Shown piece after piece: positions 53,347 through 62,008 of a stretch of DNA of 64,000 bases. The translations under genes were made by a program, and so were the position numbers. A model generated the notes under the pieces. The model was not told where the DNA came from. It did no database searches and saw only the letters and a program-made list of their open reading frames with translations. The stretch spans positions 1,364,001 through 1,428,000 of the forward strand of contig NZ_CAJRAF010000002.1 in the NCBI RefSeq assembly GCF_907164905.1. The letters run 5' to 3'. Source of the DNA: Dyadobacter sp. CECT 9275. GTDB taxonomy: Bacteria > Bacteroidota > Bacteroidia > Cytophagales > Spirosomataceae. Numbering within the stretch: position 1 is the first letter of the stretch; every line of letters begins with the position of its first letter.

Positions 53347-55005
53347 TTATTTGACTGGCATCAGGGCTTCCCCCACTACCTTTCCGATGGAGCCGCTTGG
53401 GGGCAGGATATGTAATAATGCCGAAATCGTAGGTGCTATGTCGCTGATATGTGTTCTGTTTAATGTCTCTCCCGCTTTTACTCCCCAGCCAAACAGTAAA
53501 AACGGAACATGGGTATCATAATGGTAGGGCGTCCCGTGGGTGGTGCCATATTTGCCGCGGCCTATCCAGCCCGGCTGGAAAAGGATCAGCAGGTCCCCGC
53601 TGCGTTTTGCATTGAAGTCGTTCTGATAAAGCTGTTTCTGATAATCGGGGATCGGTTCCTGCTGGAGCTTGTGCAAATTGATAACATTGGCCACTTCAGG
53701 TAATTCCATGACCAGTTCGCTGATCACGGTCTGAATCGCCTCAATGGATATGTTTTTTTCCTTCATCCGTTTCTTGTCCAGATAAATCTGCCAGGAGGAT
53801 ATAGTCTTGATAAAATGCTCGCCAAATTCGCCGGATACCCGCTCCTTGATTTTCCGTTGCACTTCCACGGGGTTATACCGGCCCGAAGGAATTTTGTGCT
53901 GCGTCAGAAATTCGGGTACATCCATCACGCCGTGGTCTGCTGTCAGAAATACGGTGTATTTTCCCTTTCCTGCCCATTGGTCCAGAAATCCAAACAGTTC
54001 GGCAAGTTCTGCATCAAGCCTTAGGTAAAGATCTTCCTGTTCAATGGAATTGGGCCCAAAGCGATGTCCTACCCCATCCGGCGCCGAAAAACTAAGCGCA
54101 AGGAAGTCGGTGAATGCGCCCTTCCCAAGTTTTTCACCCTTAACAGCCGCAATGGCCATGTCTTTTGTGAGGGTATTGCCCCACGGAGTGGCCCCTATCA
54201 GATCCGGGTCAGAGGTGACGAGAGGATATGGAAAGACAGGCCTGGTACTTCCCTCCAGTATCTCTTCATAACTTTGATCATCGGTTGTACTTTCCTGGTA
54301 CTCAGCCAATGGCAATAGCGGCTTCCACCCTTTGGAAAGATACTGGAGGTATAACTTTTTGTTGTTAAAATCCTGAACCCATGCTGGCAGCCCGGCCATA
54401 TAAAAGGTACTGGTGATCCAGTTTCCGGTATCCCCGTCGAACCAGTAACTGCCATTCGAGGTATGACCTCCCGGCAGAATAGCGGAACGATCCTTAAGGG
54501 CGATACTGATGGTTTTAGATCTGAAATTGTGGGCAATCCGGAGCTGGTCAGTAACCGTGGTTACCAGCATATTCCTGGGAGAATTCTGGCCAGACTTTGT
54601 ATTCCCGACACCCGACTCGGTGCTGTCTTCAACGCAATTCATATTCCTGTTCAGCGACCGCACGTACCAGTCGTTCGCGATGATGCCATGTATAGCCGGA
54701 GCCGAACCCGTGTATACGGAGGCATGCCCCGGGCCGGTGGAAGTATTGGCATAATGATAATGGTGATTCCGGCAGTTAAAGCCCTCGCGGAGCATTCTTT
54801 TGAAACCGCCACTCTGATATTTGTCGTAATACCGGAACAGGTAATCATACCTCATCTGATCGACCACAATACCAACCACCAGCCGGGGTTGCGCTAGCTT
54901 TTGCGACGATGTTTCCGGCTTCTGTGCCTTTGCCATATAGGAAAGCTGCGGTGCGGGCAGGGAGAGTATCAGAAATATCAAAATTTTTACTGGTCCGTTT
55001 CTCAT
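53347..55005 (-). CDS. PafA-like alkaline phosphatase-superfamily enzyme
   Basis: 552 residues with a signal peptide. The metal-binding aspartate is in VVGIVVDQMRYDYL, the nucleophile is T90 in YANTSTGPGHASVYTG, and N111 in IIANDWY lies 21 residues later, the same spacing as T79/N100 of PafA. Other metal ligands are in DGVGHRFGP and FLTADHGVMDVP. It would be a periplasmic phosphate monoesterase (PafA type) or a related phosphodiesterase. It lies upstream of the ECF sigma gene in the same direction, 228 bp apart, so it is probably separate from that operon. Confidence 0.88.
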   Translation of the reverse strand: MRNGPVKILIFLILSLPAPQLSYMAKAQKPETSSQKLAQPRLVVGIVVDQMRYDYLFRYYDKYQSGGFKRMLREGFNCRNHHYHYANTSTGPGHASVYTGSAPAIHGIIANDWYVRSLNRNMNCVEDSTESGVGNTKSGQNSPRNMLVTTVTDQLRIAHNFRSKTISIALKDRSAILPGGHTSNGSYWFDGDTGNWITSTFYMAGLPAWVQDFNNKKLYLQYLSKGWKPLLPLAEYQESTTDDQSYEEILEGSTRPVFPYPLVTSDPDLIGATPWGNTLTKDMAIAAVKGEKLGKGAFTDFLALSFSAPDGVGHRFGPNSIEQEDLYLRLDAELAELFGFLDQWAGKGKYTVFLTADHGVMDVPEFLTQHKIPSGRYNPVEVQRKIKERVSGEFGEHFIKTISSWQIYLDKKRMKEKNISIEAIQTVISELVMELPEVANVINLHKLQQEPIPDYQKQLYQNDFNAKRSGDLLILFQPGWIGRGKYGTTHGTPYHYDTHVPFLLFGWGVKAGETLNRTHISDIAPTISALLHILPPSGSIGKVVGEALMPVK

Positions 55006-55233
55006 TTCTTCTATTAAAAGTACTATACCCTTAATACTTGGAAGTATCCGAAAGCTACTACTGTCTGTATCGAGTCCGTAGACATTAAACTTTTCCAGTC
55101 ATTCGGATAGTTGTTTGAATTGTTGTTTTCCGTTTGCTACAGGACCGATTTTTACCGTTTACTCAATACCTCCGCCCACATTACAACTTCCGGGCCGGAT
55201 TGTGGTTCTACTGTGAAACAAAATTTATCAGCC

Positions 55234-55998
55234 ATGAATACCAAAATCAGAATCGCATCCTTTGGCTTCAAACGAATTTTTATTACAACCCTCCTCACTG
55301 GCTCATTACTGGCCTGTAAAACCGCCGAGCTGTCCGTTCATCAGGAGCTGGAAAAAGAAACAGAAATATACCCCGTTAAAGGCAGGCAAGGGTCGCTGAT
55401 AGGCCAGGTATTGTCGTTTGGAAGTTTCCGGACAGACAAAATAAAACGGGGATGGACATTTGGCTACAGTATCCCGTTCATTGTCCGCTTCAATGGTGCT
55501 TCGGAAAAATTAAGCTTCACCCAGTATGGCTCCAACGGACAGACAGCGGACGTAGCGGTAGTGAGCAAATTCCGTGAAACGGAGCTGTCCCAACTGGAGG
55601 AGTACTTTTCCATTTCACTTAAGTACAAAAACTATTTCGCCGGCACCGTCAAAACGAGTGATCCCGCTGACAACTGGGACTTCCTTGTTCACAATGTGGA
55701 CGGCCCTGGGAGAAGTTTAAATAATAAAAGTACTGTGGGCTTTATCCGAAACGGTCACATGCGCATAGAAATCTCGGGAATCAGGGAATTAAAAGGTTCC
55801 TCTTCCCTGCTGACACAAAACGAGGTCTACGGTTATGAATACACGCTGAACGGTAATATCATAGGGGCCGTTTCGACCATCAATAATGGCAAGGTATGGC
55901 TAAAAAGGGATTTAAGTACCCCCCTGAAACTTTTGCTGGCGAGTGTATCATCCGGACTTATGCTTCGTAATTCGGTAGCAAATCAGGATTTAATCTGA
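55234..55998 (+). CDS. Hypothetical lipoprotein
   Basis: 254 residues that I do not recognise. ATG 55234 gives a lipoprotein signal, GFKRIFITTLLTGSLLACK, with lipobox LLAC; an upstream frame to 55111 would not be a signal peptide. The mature part is beta-rich with repeated S/T/N (IGQVLSFGSFRTDKIKRGWTFGYSIPFIVRFNGASEKLSFTQYGSNG). Its stop overlaps the stop of the convergent serine hydrolase gene by 9 bp. No paralog in the window. Confidence 0.65.
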   Translation: MNTKIRIASFGFKRIFITTLLTGSLLACKTAELSVHQELEKETEIYPVKGRQGSLIGQVLSFGSFRTDKIKRGWTFGYSIPFIVRFNGASEKLSFTQYGSNGQTADVAVVSKFRETELSQLEEYFSISLKYKNYFAGTVKTSDPADNWDFLVHNVDGPGRSLNNKSTVGFIRNGHMRIEISGIRELKGSSSLLTQNEVYGYEYTLNGNIIGAVSTINNGKVWLKRDLSTPLKLLLASVSSGLMLRNSVANQDLI

Positions 55999-57474
55999 CC
56001 CTAATTTGGCTAATGCTTCTTTGGCGAAATGGTTTTCCGGATTGATCGACAATGATTTTCTGAACATTATTTTCGCTTCTCCGGATTTCCCATTCGTCAG
56101 AAGCAGCTCTGCATAGCTGTTGAAAGTTTGCCAGGCAGGATCTATGAAAGTCAGCAACTTTGATGTTTCCAGGGCTGCGGATTTGTGCCCGGCAGCATTC
56201 AGTTCTCTGGCCGCATAGTCCATCTCTCCGGGCGAAAAACGGTACTGCACGGTATCTGGCTTCAGTTCATGAAAGTGAGCTGCGGCCAGGTCCGCTCCGT
56301 AAATCAGCAGATCGTTGGTGTAAACCTTGACAAGCGATTTTTTCTGAGGTCGGATCTTACGACCCGTCATCAGTTGCATCACATTTTCAGCTGTGAGATG
56401 CAACCCGTCACTCTCGCCGTTGTCCAGCACGATTACCGCTTGCTGCCTTGTAACATTCCGGCTAAACATGGTGGCACCCCCAGGAATGAACCCTGAATGC
56501 GAAACAATCTTGCCACCGGTAGTATCTGTCGAGATAAACCATCCCAGTCCAAACGTCAGCCTTCCTGGTTCCACCACTGCCTGCTCCCCGGAATTTAGCT
56601 TTTGGGGACGGTACGCTTCTTCCAATGTTGCAGGTTTCAGCAGGGCTCCATTATAAAGCGCCTGATCGAACCTCAGAAGGTCCGCGGTGGTGCTTGCAAC
56701 AAAACCAAGGCCCTGCAAACCTCCAAAATTAATCAGTAAGGCCTTATACTTTCGCATGGTATCCACTTTTTGCAACTGATACGAGAAAATCGGCATCCGG
56801 TAACTTTCTGCCCTGAGGGGGTCAGGGCGTGACATGGCGGCAGAGTAAGAATAAGTGTCTGTCATATCAGCGGGCTTCCAGATATTCATCGACAGGTAAT
56901 CCATAAATTTCAGCTTGCTTACTTTTTCTACAATCAGAGCCAGTACGCAATATCCCGGATTGGAATACCCCCATTTCTCACCCGAAGGAAATTCGAGTTT
57001 GTCATACCTTTTCAGCGCGGGGATAACCAGTGCATTATCTATAACCTGGTCTGGCTGCTCATTCACAAATGGATTGAATATCTGAAGGTCGGGCAAGCCG
57101 GACGTATGCGAAAGGAGCTGGCGGATTGTGATCTTAGCAAACGGGAAATCGGGGATATATTTTACGACCGGATCATCTAGTTTAAGTTTTTTTCTTTCAC
57201 TGAGCTGGAGAACAGCTACCGCCGTGAATGTTTTGCCAATGGATGCCAGCTGGAACCTTGTAGATTCACTGTTTGCCATACGGGTATCTGTGTTGGCATA
57301 ACCGAACGACTTGCTGTACAAAACCTTACCCTTTTCTGCCACAAGAATACTGCCATTCAGATTATGGTTTTGATATGCTGTCGTGAGAAGACTGTCAATG
57401 CGTTCGGTCTGGCAGAAAGCAGGTGTAGCCGGGCAGAAAATTAACAAGAAGCAGAATAGACATAAAGTTTTCAT
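55990..57474 (-). CDS. Serine hydrolase of the beta-lactamase/class-C family with C-terminal TPR-like tail
   Basis: 494 residues with a signal peptide (LCLFCFLLIFCPATPAFC). The SxxK motif is S78-I-G-K81 in FQLASIGKTFTAVA, the YxN motif is in WGYSNPGYCVLALI, and the third motif is HSG in IVSHSGFIPGG. This is the penicillin-binding-protein/esterase type fold. The C-terminal ~110 residues have a TPR-like repeat (GEAKIMFRKSLSINPENHFAKEALAKL). Likely a periplasmic D-amino-acid peptidase, esterase or similar; whether it hydrolyses beta-lactams cannot be told. Confidence 0.88.
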   Translation of the reverse strand: MKTLCLFCFLLIFCPATPAFCQTERIDSLLTTAYQNHNLNGSILVAEKGKVLYSKSFGYANTDTRMANSESTRFQLASIGKTFTAVAVLQLSERKKLKLDDPVVKYIPDFPFAKITIRQLLSHTSGLPDLQIFNPFVNEQPDQVIDNALVIPALKRYDKLEFPSGEKWGYSNPGYCVLALIVEKVSKLKFMDYLSMNIWKPADMTDTYSYSAAMSRPDPLRAESYRMPIFSYQLQKVDTMRKYKALLINFGGLQGLGFVASTTADLLRFDQALYNGALLKPATLEEAYRPQKLNSGEQAVVEPGRLTFGLGWFISTDTTGGKIVSHSGFIPGGATMFSRNVTRQQAVIVLDNGESDGLHLTAENVMQLMTGRKIRPQKKSLVKVYTNDLLIYGADLAAAHFHELKPDTVQYRFSPGEMDYAARELNAAGHKSAALETSKLLTFIDPAWQTFNSYAELLLTNGKSGEAKIMFRKSLSINPENHFAKEALAKLGSD

Positions 57475-57609
57475 TAAGCAGGAATGGTTTGTCTGGATTT
57501 ACAGCCTACCATTCAAGGACTATGCCGATGTTCTAAACAGCTCATTATTAACAATGTAAAAAAACAACCACAACTCAAACCGTCCGCTACTGAACGGAAA
57601 TGTACAATT

Positions 57610-57807
57610 ATGAACACTTTGGACAGCACTCTTTTCGGCCGGGAAGCGTGTGAGCGCTTAATTCAAAACTGCGGAAACGACCAAAATCCCGTAAAGATTT
57701 GTTCTCAGGTACTTCCTGCTTTTTTGACAACGAAGCTCAACTGCCACTATTTTTTCAATACTTTTGGCGGAGTAAATCAAGATCCGCTTAAAAACAATTC
57801 CAAATGA
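57610..57807 (+). CDS. Small hypothetical protein coupled to the monooxygenase gene
   Basis: 65 residues, MNTLDSTLFGREACERLIQN onward, not recognised; it is cysteine-bearing. Its stop (TGA 57805-57807) overlaps the ATG of the next gene (57804) in an ATGA arrangement, which suggests translational coupling and supports it being real. A longer frame from 57484 reads through what appears to be leader sequence. Confidence 0.4.
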   Translation: MNTLDSTLFGREACERLIQNCGNDQNPVKICSQVLPAFLTTKLNCHYFFNTFGGVNQDPLKNNSK

Positions 57808-58103
57808 ACCCACAGCCTGTTTATGTATTCGCCAGGTGGCAAGTGAAAGATGGCCATCTAGACACCGTACTCCAATTGCTTGCCATACTAAGTGAAAAGA
57901 GCAATGCAGAAGAAGGAAATTTATTTTACAAGTTACACCAAAGCAATACCGACAAAAATACCCTCATGTTATACGAGTGCTACAAAGACGAGGCCGCCGT
58001 TTCGGCTCACCGTAATTCCGAGCATTTTCAGACCATGGTACTGGGGCAAATTGTTCCGCTGCTAGAAAGCCGGGAAGCGCTTCTTACCAGTTATCTGTTC
58101 TGA
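57804..58103 (+). CDS. Antibiotic biosynthesis monooxygenase (ABM/YgiN-type) family protein
   Basis: 99 residues, typical of ABM-domain quinol monooxygenases. The pattern is VYVFARWQVKDGHLDTVLQLLAILSEKSNAEEGNLFYKLHQSNTDKNTLMLYECYKDEAAVSAHRNSEHFQTMV, with the conserved E in the EGN turn and the H in HRNSEHF. Ferredoxin-like fold, usually a dimer, cofactor-free. Substrates are aromatic or quinol compounds in known members; here unknown. Coupled to the small ORF before it. Confidence 0.8.
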   Translation: MNPQPVYVFARWQVKDGHLDTVLQLLAILSEKSNAEEGNLFYKLHQSNTDKNTLMLYECYKDEAAVSAHRNSEHFQTMVLGQIVPLLESREALLTSYLF

Positions 58104-58231
58104 AACCAGGCCTCACCATTTCCCGCGCTTGCTGGACCGTAACACCCGAAGGGCCAGCACAGCCTACCCCACTTGGAGGAAAAAGCTTAAAACCGTGGAC
58201 TCATTCCTGTCTGGGACAACCAACCCGTTCT

Positions 58232-59458
58232 TCACGGATACAGGAGATACTTCATCCGTATGGCCTTAAATTTCTGCAGACCTGGTTCCCAGCTTTTTCG
58301 GATGTCTGCCTCAGATACCCCTGCGATAATTTGTTTTCTTAACTGATCGGTCCCGATGCGCAGATCAAAGGCGGATATATCCTGGTTGGCTCGTCCGGGA
58401 GTGAAGAAATTGGCTTTGTCAGGATAGGCGTTGTACAATTCAATTAGCCATGACAAATTAATCTGGCGGCTTTTACGAAGCTTGTCAGTATCATATTTGC
58501 GAAGGTCAAGCCCATAACAAACAGCGTCCTTATGCCTGGGACTTTCACTCATTCCGGGTATACCCACGGGTTTGTATGAAAACGGGTACTTATCCTTCAA
58601 GGCAGGCGCTCCCAATACGGTAAATGGCATGTACGTTCCACGACCTTCGTTGATGGCCGTTCCTTCAAACATACATAAGCTCGGGAATAACATCACCGCC
58701 TGCTGTGTATTCAAATTCGGCGAGGGATTTATGGGAAGTACATAGGACTTGTCATGATCATAGTTGGCCACCTTTACGATGGTGATTTTGCATGGTTTTT
58801 TCAGATACCCTTCGCCGTTGAGGTACTGTGCAAACTCTCCGATGGTCATACCGTGGGTCATGGGAATGTAATGAATCCCTATGGCAGACTTAAATCTGTC
58901 GTCCGTCATTACCGGCCCGTCTACAACATAAGCGTTAGGATTGGGCCTGTCCAGAATCAGCAGTTCTTTGTTGTTCTCCGCACAAGCCTCCATCACGTAC
59001 TGAAGCGTATTGATGTTGGTATAGTAACGGCAGCCCACATCCTGAATGTCAAAGACCATCAGATCCACATCCGCCAGTTGCTCCTTGGTTGGTTTCTGAT
59101 TTTTGCCATATAAAGAGATGATCGGAATGCCTGTTTTAAGATCCGTCTCATTGCCTACTGCGGCCCCATTACTGGCATTGCCTCTAAAACCATGCTCAGG
59201 GCCGAACACCTTGACGATTTTAACCCCCAGGCTCAACAGGCTGTCGACACTGCTTTTCCTGCCAATGATGGAACTCTGGTTTGCCACCAGGGCAATCCGT
59301 TTTCCTTTCAGATAAGGCACATATTTTTCAGTCTGGTCGGCACCGGTAATAATGCCCGGCTTATCATACCTGCTTTGGACCGACGACGCAATCCGTGCAG
59401 TCACTTCCACATGACTGATCGCCAGAAATGTAAAGAAAAATATGGTAATAAATCTCAT
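58232..59458 (-). CDS. DUF1343/NamZ-family exo-beta-N-acetylmuramidase
   Basis: 408 residues with a signal peptide (MRFITIFFFTFLAISHVEVTA). The family signatures are clear: KRIALVANQSSIIGRKSSVDSLLSLGVKIVKVFGPEHGFRGNASNGAAVGNETDLKTGIPIISLYG, DIQDVGCRYYTNINTLQYVMEAC, LDRPNPNAYVVDGPV and GIHYIPMTHGMTIGEFA. The family removes non-reducing N-acetylmuramic acid from peptidoglycan fragments in the periplasm. The length is normal. No MurNAc transport or MurQ gene is next to it. Confidence 0.92.
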   Translation of the reverse strand: MRFITIFFFTFLAISHVEVTARIASSVQSRYDKPGIITGADQTEKYVPYLKGKRIALVANQSSIIGRKSSVDSLLSLGVKIVKVFGPEHGFRGNASNGAAVGNETDLKTGIPIISLYGKNQKPTKEQLADVDLMVFDIQDVGCRYYTNINTLQYVMEACAENNKELLILDRPNPNAYVVDGPVMTDDRFKSAIGIHYIPMTHGMTIGEFAQYLNGEGYLKKPCKITIVKVANYDHDKSYVLPINPSPNLNTQQAVMLFPSLCMFEGTAINEGRGTYMPFTVLGAPALKDKYPFSYKPVGIPGMSESPRHKDAVCYGLDLRKYDTDKLRKSRQINLSWLIELYNAYPDKANFFTPGRANQDISAFDLRIGTDQLRKQIIAGVSEADIRKSWEPGLQKFKAIRMKYLLYP

Positions 59459-59582
59459 TGTTTGAATAGGTTATCAGGCTTAGCGTTTGAAAGGTTCGAA
59501 CAGGTTGCAAAGGCTAAATTAGTAAATTTGGGCTCCAGGTACTTATAAACCACAAAAACTATGCAACACCCCTGACTTAGCA

Positions 59583-60560
59583 TTAACCGCCCATACCCTT
59601 CTCAACCGAATACCGCTTAGGCTTCTCTCCGATATGCTGCTCGAAAACCCTTGAAAAATGACTCAGATTAGTAAAACCCAGCTGAAAGCCCACTTCTGAT
59701 ACGCTGAGGCGCTTTTCTTTCAGCAGCCTGGCAGCCTCCTGCATCCGGGCAGACTGGTAATATTCAAAGACACTTTTTCCGAAGGTCTGCCTGAACAGTT
59801 TCCTTAGCTTGGGTTCACTCATGCCAGCCTCTCTGGCCTGAGTAGCAATATCGGGCGGCTCGCTCAGGTGCGACTGCAAATGCAGCTTGATGGCGTAAAT
59901 GGCTTTGATGTCCTCGATATGCATATTGCTTGCGGGCACCGAATCTCTTTGTAAGAGCAGGCCAAAAATATGGCAGAGCAGTTCTTCGCATTTCAGTTTG
60001 CAATAGTGGCTTTCCAGACTTTCCGGGACCGGCAGTTCCAGTATTTCACTCGCCGTTTTGATCATCGCGGGCGAAATGCCGGTCTCAAAGGCGAAGTTTT
60101 CTCTTGCCTCCAGAATGCTCACCACCAGCGGGTGTGACAGATTGCCGAAAAGTTTTTGCAGATATTGTCTCGAGGCGGCAATCGTTACACTTCTAAAAGA
60201 GGTATTTGAAGGCATATTCAGCACCGAAGAAACGGCGTGCGCACAAATAAAGACGTTTGTTTGCTCGGGCAACAGTTGTTTTTCCTGATCGGCCGAAGCA
60301 GGGAAAATGCCGCTCAGCAAAAAAATGATATCATCCTGCCCCTCCGCCAGCTCATTGGTGCGTTCGATCAGAATTTCCTCGTTCAGGTGATAATTGCGTA
60401 CCATCATCCGCAGGTCCGTGCCCCAGGCAAAACCGCTGAGATACCCTCCTCCCTTGTCTTCCGGAATGTACACGAACCGCCCCTGAACCCTGGCACCGAT
60501 CGCCCGGGCCAATCCCAGTAAAATGCCGGAACCCTGCTTATCTGTAAGCGATATTTTCAT
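59583..60560 (-). CDS. AraC-family transcriptional regulator
   Basis: 325 residues. The C-terminal DNA-binding domain reads DIATQAREAGMSEPKLRKLFRQTFGKSVFEYYQSARMQEAARLLKEKRLSVSEVGFQLGFTNLSHFSRVFEQHIGEKPKRY. The N-terminal domain starts MKISLTDKQGSGILLGLARAIGARVQGRFVYIPEDKGGGYLSG and is a common Bacteroidota sensor of unknown ligand. It is divergent from the TetX-like monooxygenase gene with an 80-bp intergenic region, so it probably regulates that gene. Confidence 0.9.
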   Translation of the reverse strand: MKISLTDKQGSGILLGLARAIGARVQGRFVYIPEDKGGGYLSGFAWGTDLRMMVRNYHLNEEILIERTNELAEGQDDIIFLLSGIFPASADQEKQLLPEQTNVFICAHAVSSVLNMPSNTSFRSVTIAASRQYLQKLFGNLSHPLVVSILEARENFAFETGISPAMIKTASEILELPVPESLESHYCKLKCEELLCHIFGLLLQRDSVPASNMHIEDIKAIYAIKLHLQSHLSEPPDIATQAREAGMSEPKLRKLFRQTFGKSVFEYYQSARMQEAARLLKEKRLSVSEVGFQLGFTNLSHFSRVFEQHIGEKPKRYSVEKGMGG

Positions 60561-60611
60561 TTACGACTATTTTAATATCAGAAACAGGTATTTTAACTCT
60601 TAATGTACGCA

Positions 60612-60619
60612 TAATTTTG
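60612..60619 (+). promoter_or_regulatory. Bacteroidota-type -7 promoter element (TAATTTTG) for the monooxygenase gene
   Basis: TAATTTTG, an exact TAnnTTTG match, 20 bp before the ATG at 60640 in the AraC/monooxygenase divergent gap. An upstream T-rich run at 60591-60594 is a weak -33 candidate. Confidence 0.5.
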
Positions 60620-60639
60620 TAATCATAAAAAACAAAACC

Positions 60640-61839
60640 ATGTTACTACAAAATAAAAAAATAGCCATTGTGGGCGGAGGTCCCGGCGGATTAACCCTGG
60701 CGCGCTTGCTTCAGCAAAAAGGAGCCGATGTGAAAGTATACGAAAGAGATGAAAGCCAGGAGGTGAGGGCGCAGGGCGCTACCCTGGACCTGCATTTCGA
60801 ATCGGGTTTAAGAGCACTGGAAGAAGCTGGTTTGATAGATGCCTTTAAAGCCAATTACAGGCCCGATGCAGACAGGCTTCGCGTGGTGGACGAAAACGCA
60901 AAAATTTTCCTGGATGAACATCACGAAGATTCTACGAGCAGTTTCGGAGATGAATGGTTCCGGCCTGAAATAGACCGCGGTCCGTTGCGGAATATTTTAC
61001 TGGACTCCCTGCTGCCGGGTACAGTTGTGTGGGACAGCCATATTGTGGCCATTGAGCAGCGTTCCGCAGAAGAAGCCGAACATTCGTGGGAAATTATTTT
61101 TCAAAATGGCAACACCGCAGCGGCCGACATCCTGATCGGGGCCGACGGGGCGAAGTCAAAAATCCGTCCGTTTGTCACACCCATTAAACCCTTTTATTCG
61201 GGAGTAACAGTACTGGAAGGCAATATCCCGGACGCCGAAAAGAACGCACCAAAAATCTACGGCTTGCTGAAAGGTGGAAAAATAATGGCTCTGGGCGATT
61301 CAAAAACCATATCTGTGAGTGCCAAGGGGGACGGCAGTATGGATTTTTACACGGGCTGGAACGTGGATGCAAACTGGGTTACCGGGAGCGGCATAGACTT
61401 TAAAAACGGTAAACAGGTCCTGGAATGGTTTAAAAAGGAGTATGCCAGCTGGGATGACATCTGGCTGGAATTATTCGAGGTTGAAGGCACCGTCTTCACG
61501 CCCAGACCGCAATACTGTATGCCTTTGGATCAGCAATGGGAGGCCAAGCCCGACATCACCCTCATCGGAGACGCCGCGCACTGGATGCCGCCATATGCAG
61601 GCGAGGGCGTGAACATGGCGATGCTGGACGCCGTAGAATTAAGCGAGAGCTTAACCAGCGGAAAATTTACAGATGTACAATCGGCGATTGCCCATTACGA
61701 AAAACAAATGTTTGCCAGATTTGCCGAAATCGGTCGGGACACATTGAACAACACCGAATTCATGCATTCACCCGAGGGGTTACAAAAACTGCTGGCAATG
61801 TTCAACGGGCAGCCAAATGAAAGGCCGGTCCCTGGTTGA
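60640..61839 (+). CDS. FAD-dependent monooxygenase, TetX-like
   Basis: 399 residues. It has the FAD site IAIVGGGPGGLTLARLLQQKGADVKVYERD, the substrate-region RPEIDRGPLRNILLDSLLPGTVVWDSHI, and TLIGDAAHWMPPYAGEGVNMAMLDAVELSESL, with D311 in GDAAH at the same number as in Tet(X). The C-terminal ...AIAHYEKQMFARFAEIGRDTLNNTE tail parallels Tet(X). Chromosomal homologues of this kind occur in Bacteroidota and may oxidise tetracycline-like or other aromatic compounds. Activity on tetracycline is not shown. It is divergent from an AraC regulator. Confidence 0.85.
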   Translation: MLLQNKKIAIVGGGPGGLTLARLLQQKGADVKVYERDESQEVRAQGATLDLHFESGLRALEEAGLIDAFKANYRPDADRLRVVDENAKIFLDEHHEDSTSSFGDEWFRPEIDRGPLRNILLDSLLPGTVVWDSHIVAIEQRSAEEAEHSWEIIFQNGNTAAADILIGADGAKSKIRPFVTPIKPFYSGVTVLEGNIPDAEKNAPKIYGLLKGGKIMALGDSKTISVSAKGDGSMDFYTGWNVDANWVTGSGIDFKNGKQVLEWFKKEYASWDDIWLELFEVEGTVFTPRPQYCMPLDQQWEAKPDITLIGDAAHWMPPYAGEGVNMAMLDAVELSESLTSGKFTDVQSAIAHYEKQMFARFAEIGRDTLNNTEFMHSPEGLQKLLAMFNGQPNERPVPG

Positions 61840-61897
61840 CGGAGCCGGCCTATACAGGTGTTTGTCCGTCCGCCGGTGTCTGTGTACGGCGCCGGTG

Positions 61898-61945
61898 TTG
61901 TGTCCTCACAAACACCCAGCTTGTTGCTCATTTGTGAGGACACAA
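61898..61945. terminator. 15-bp perfect inverted repeat in the convergent gap
   Basis: TTGTGTCCTCACAAA at 61898-61912 and TTTGTGAGGACACAA at 61931-61945, with an 18-nt spacer. It lies between the monooxygenase gene and the convergent GH95 gene. The loop is long and there is no T-tract, so it could be a bidirectional terminator or a protein-binding site. A shorter AGGCCGG/CCGGCCT pair surrounds the monooxygenase stop codon. Confidence 0.45.
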
Positions 61946-62008
61946 ACGAGGGCATGGAAATACCAACAAACTAAAATCAATCCTTTGGCAGCCAGACTTT
62001 TGTATAGA

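Noticed and set aside
55134..55319. Overlapping 61-residue ORF near 55.2 kb.
   Set aside because: Frame shadow of the lipoprotein gene start; the 55234 frame has a proper lipoprotein signal peptide.
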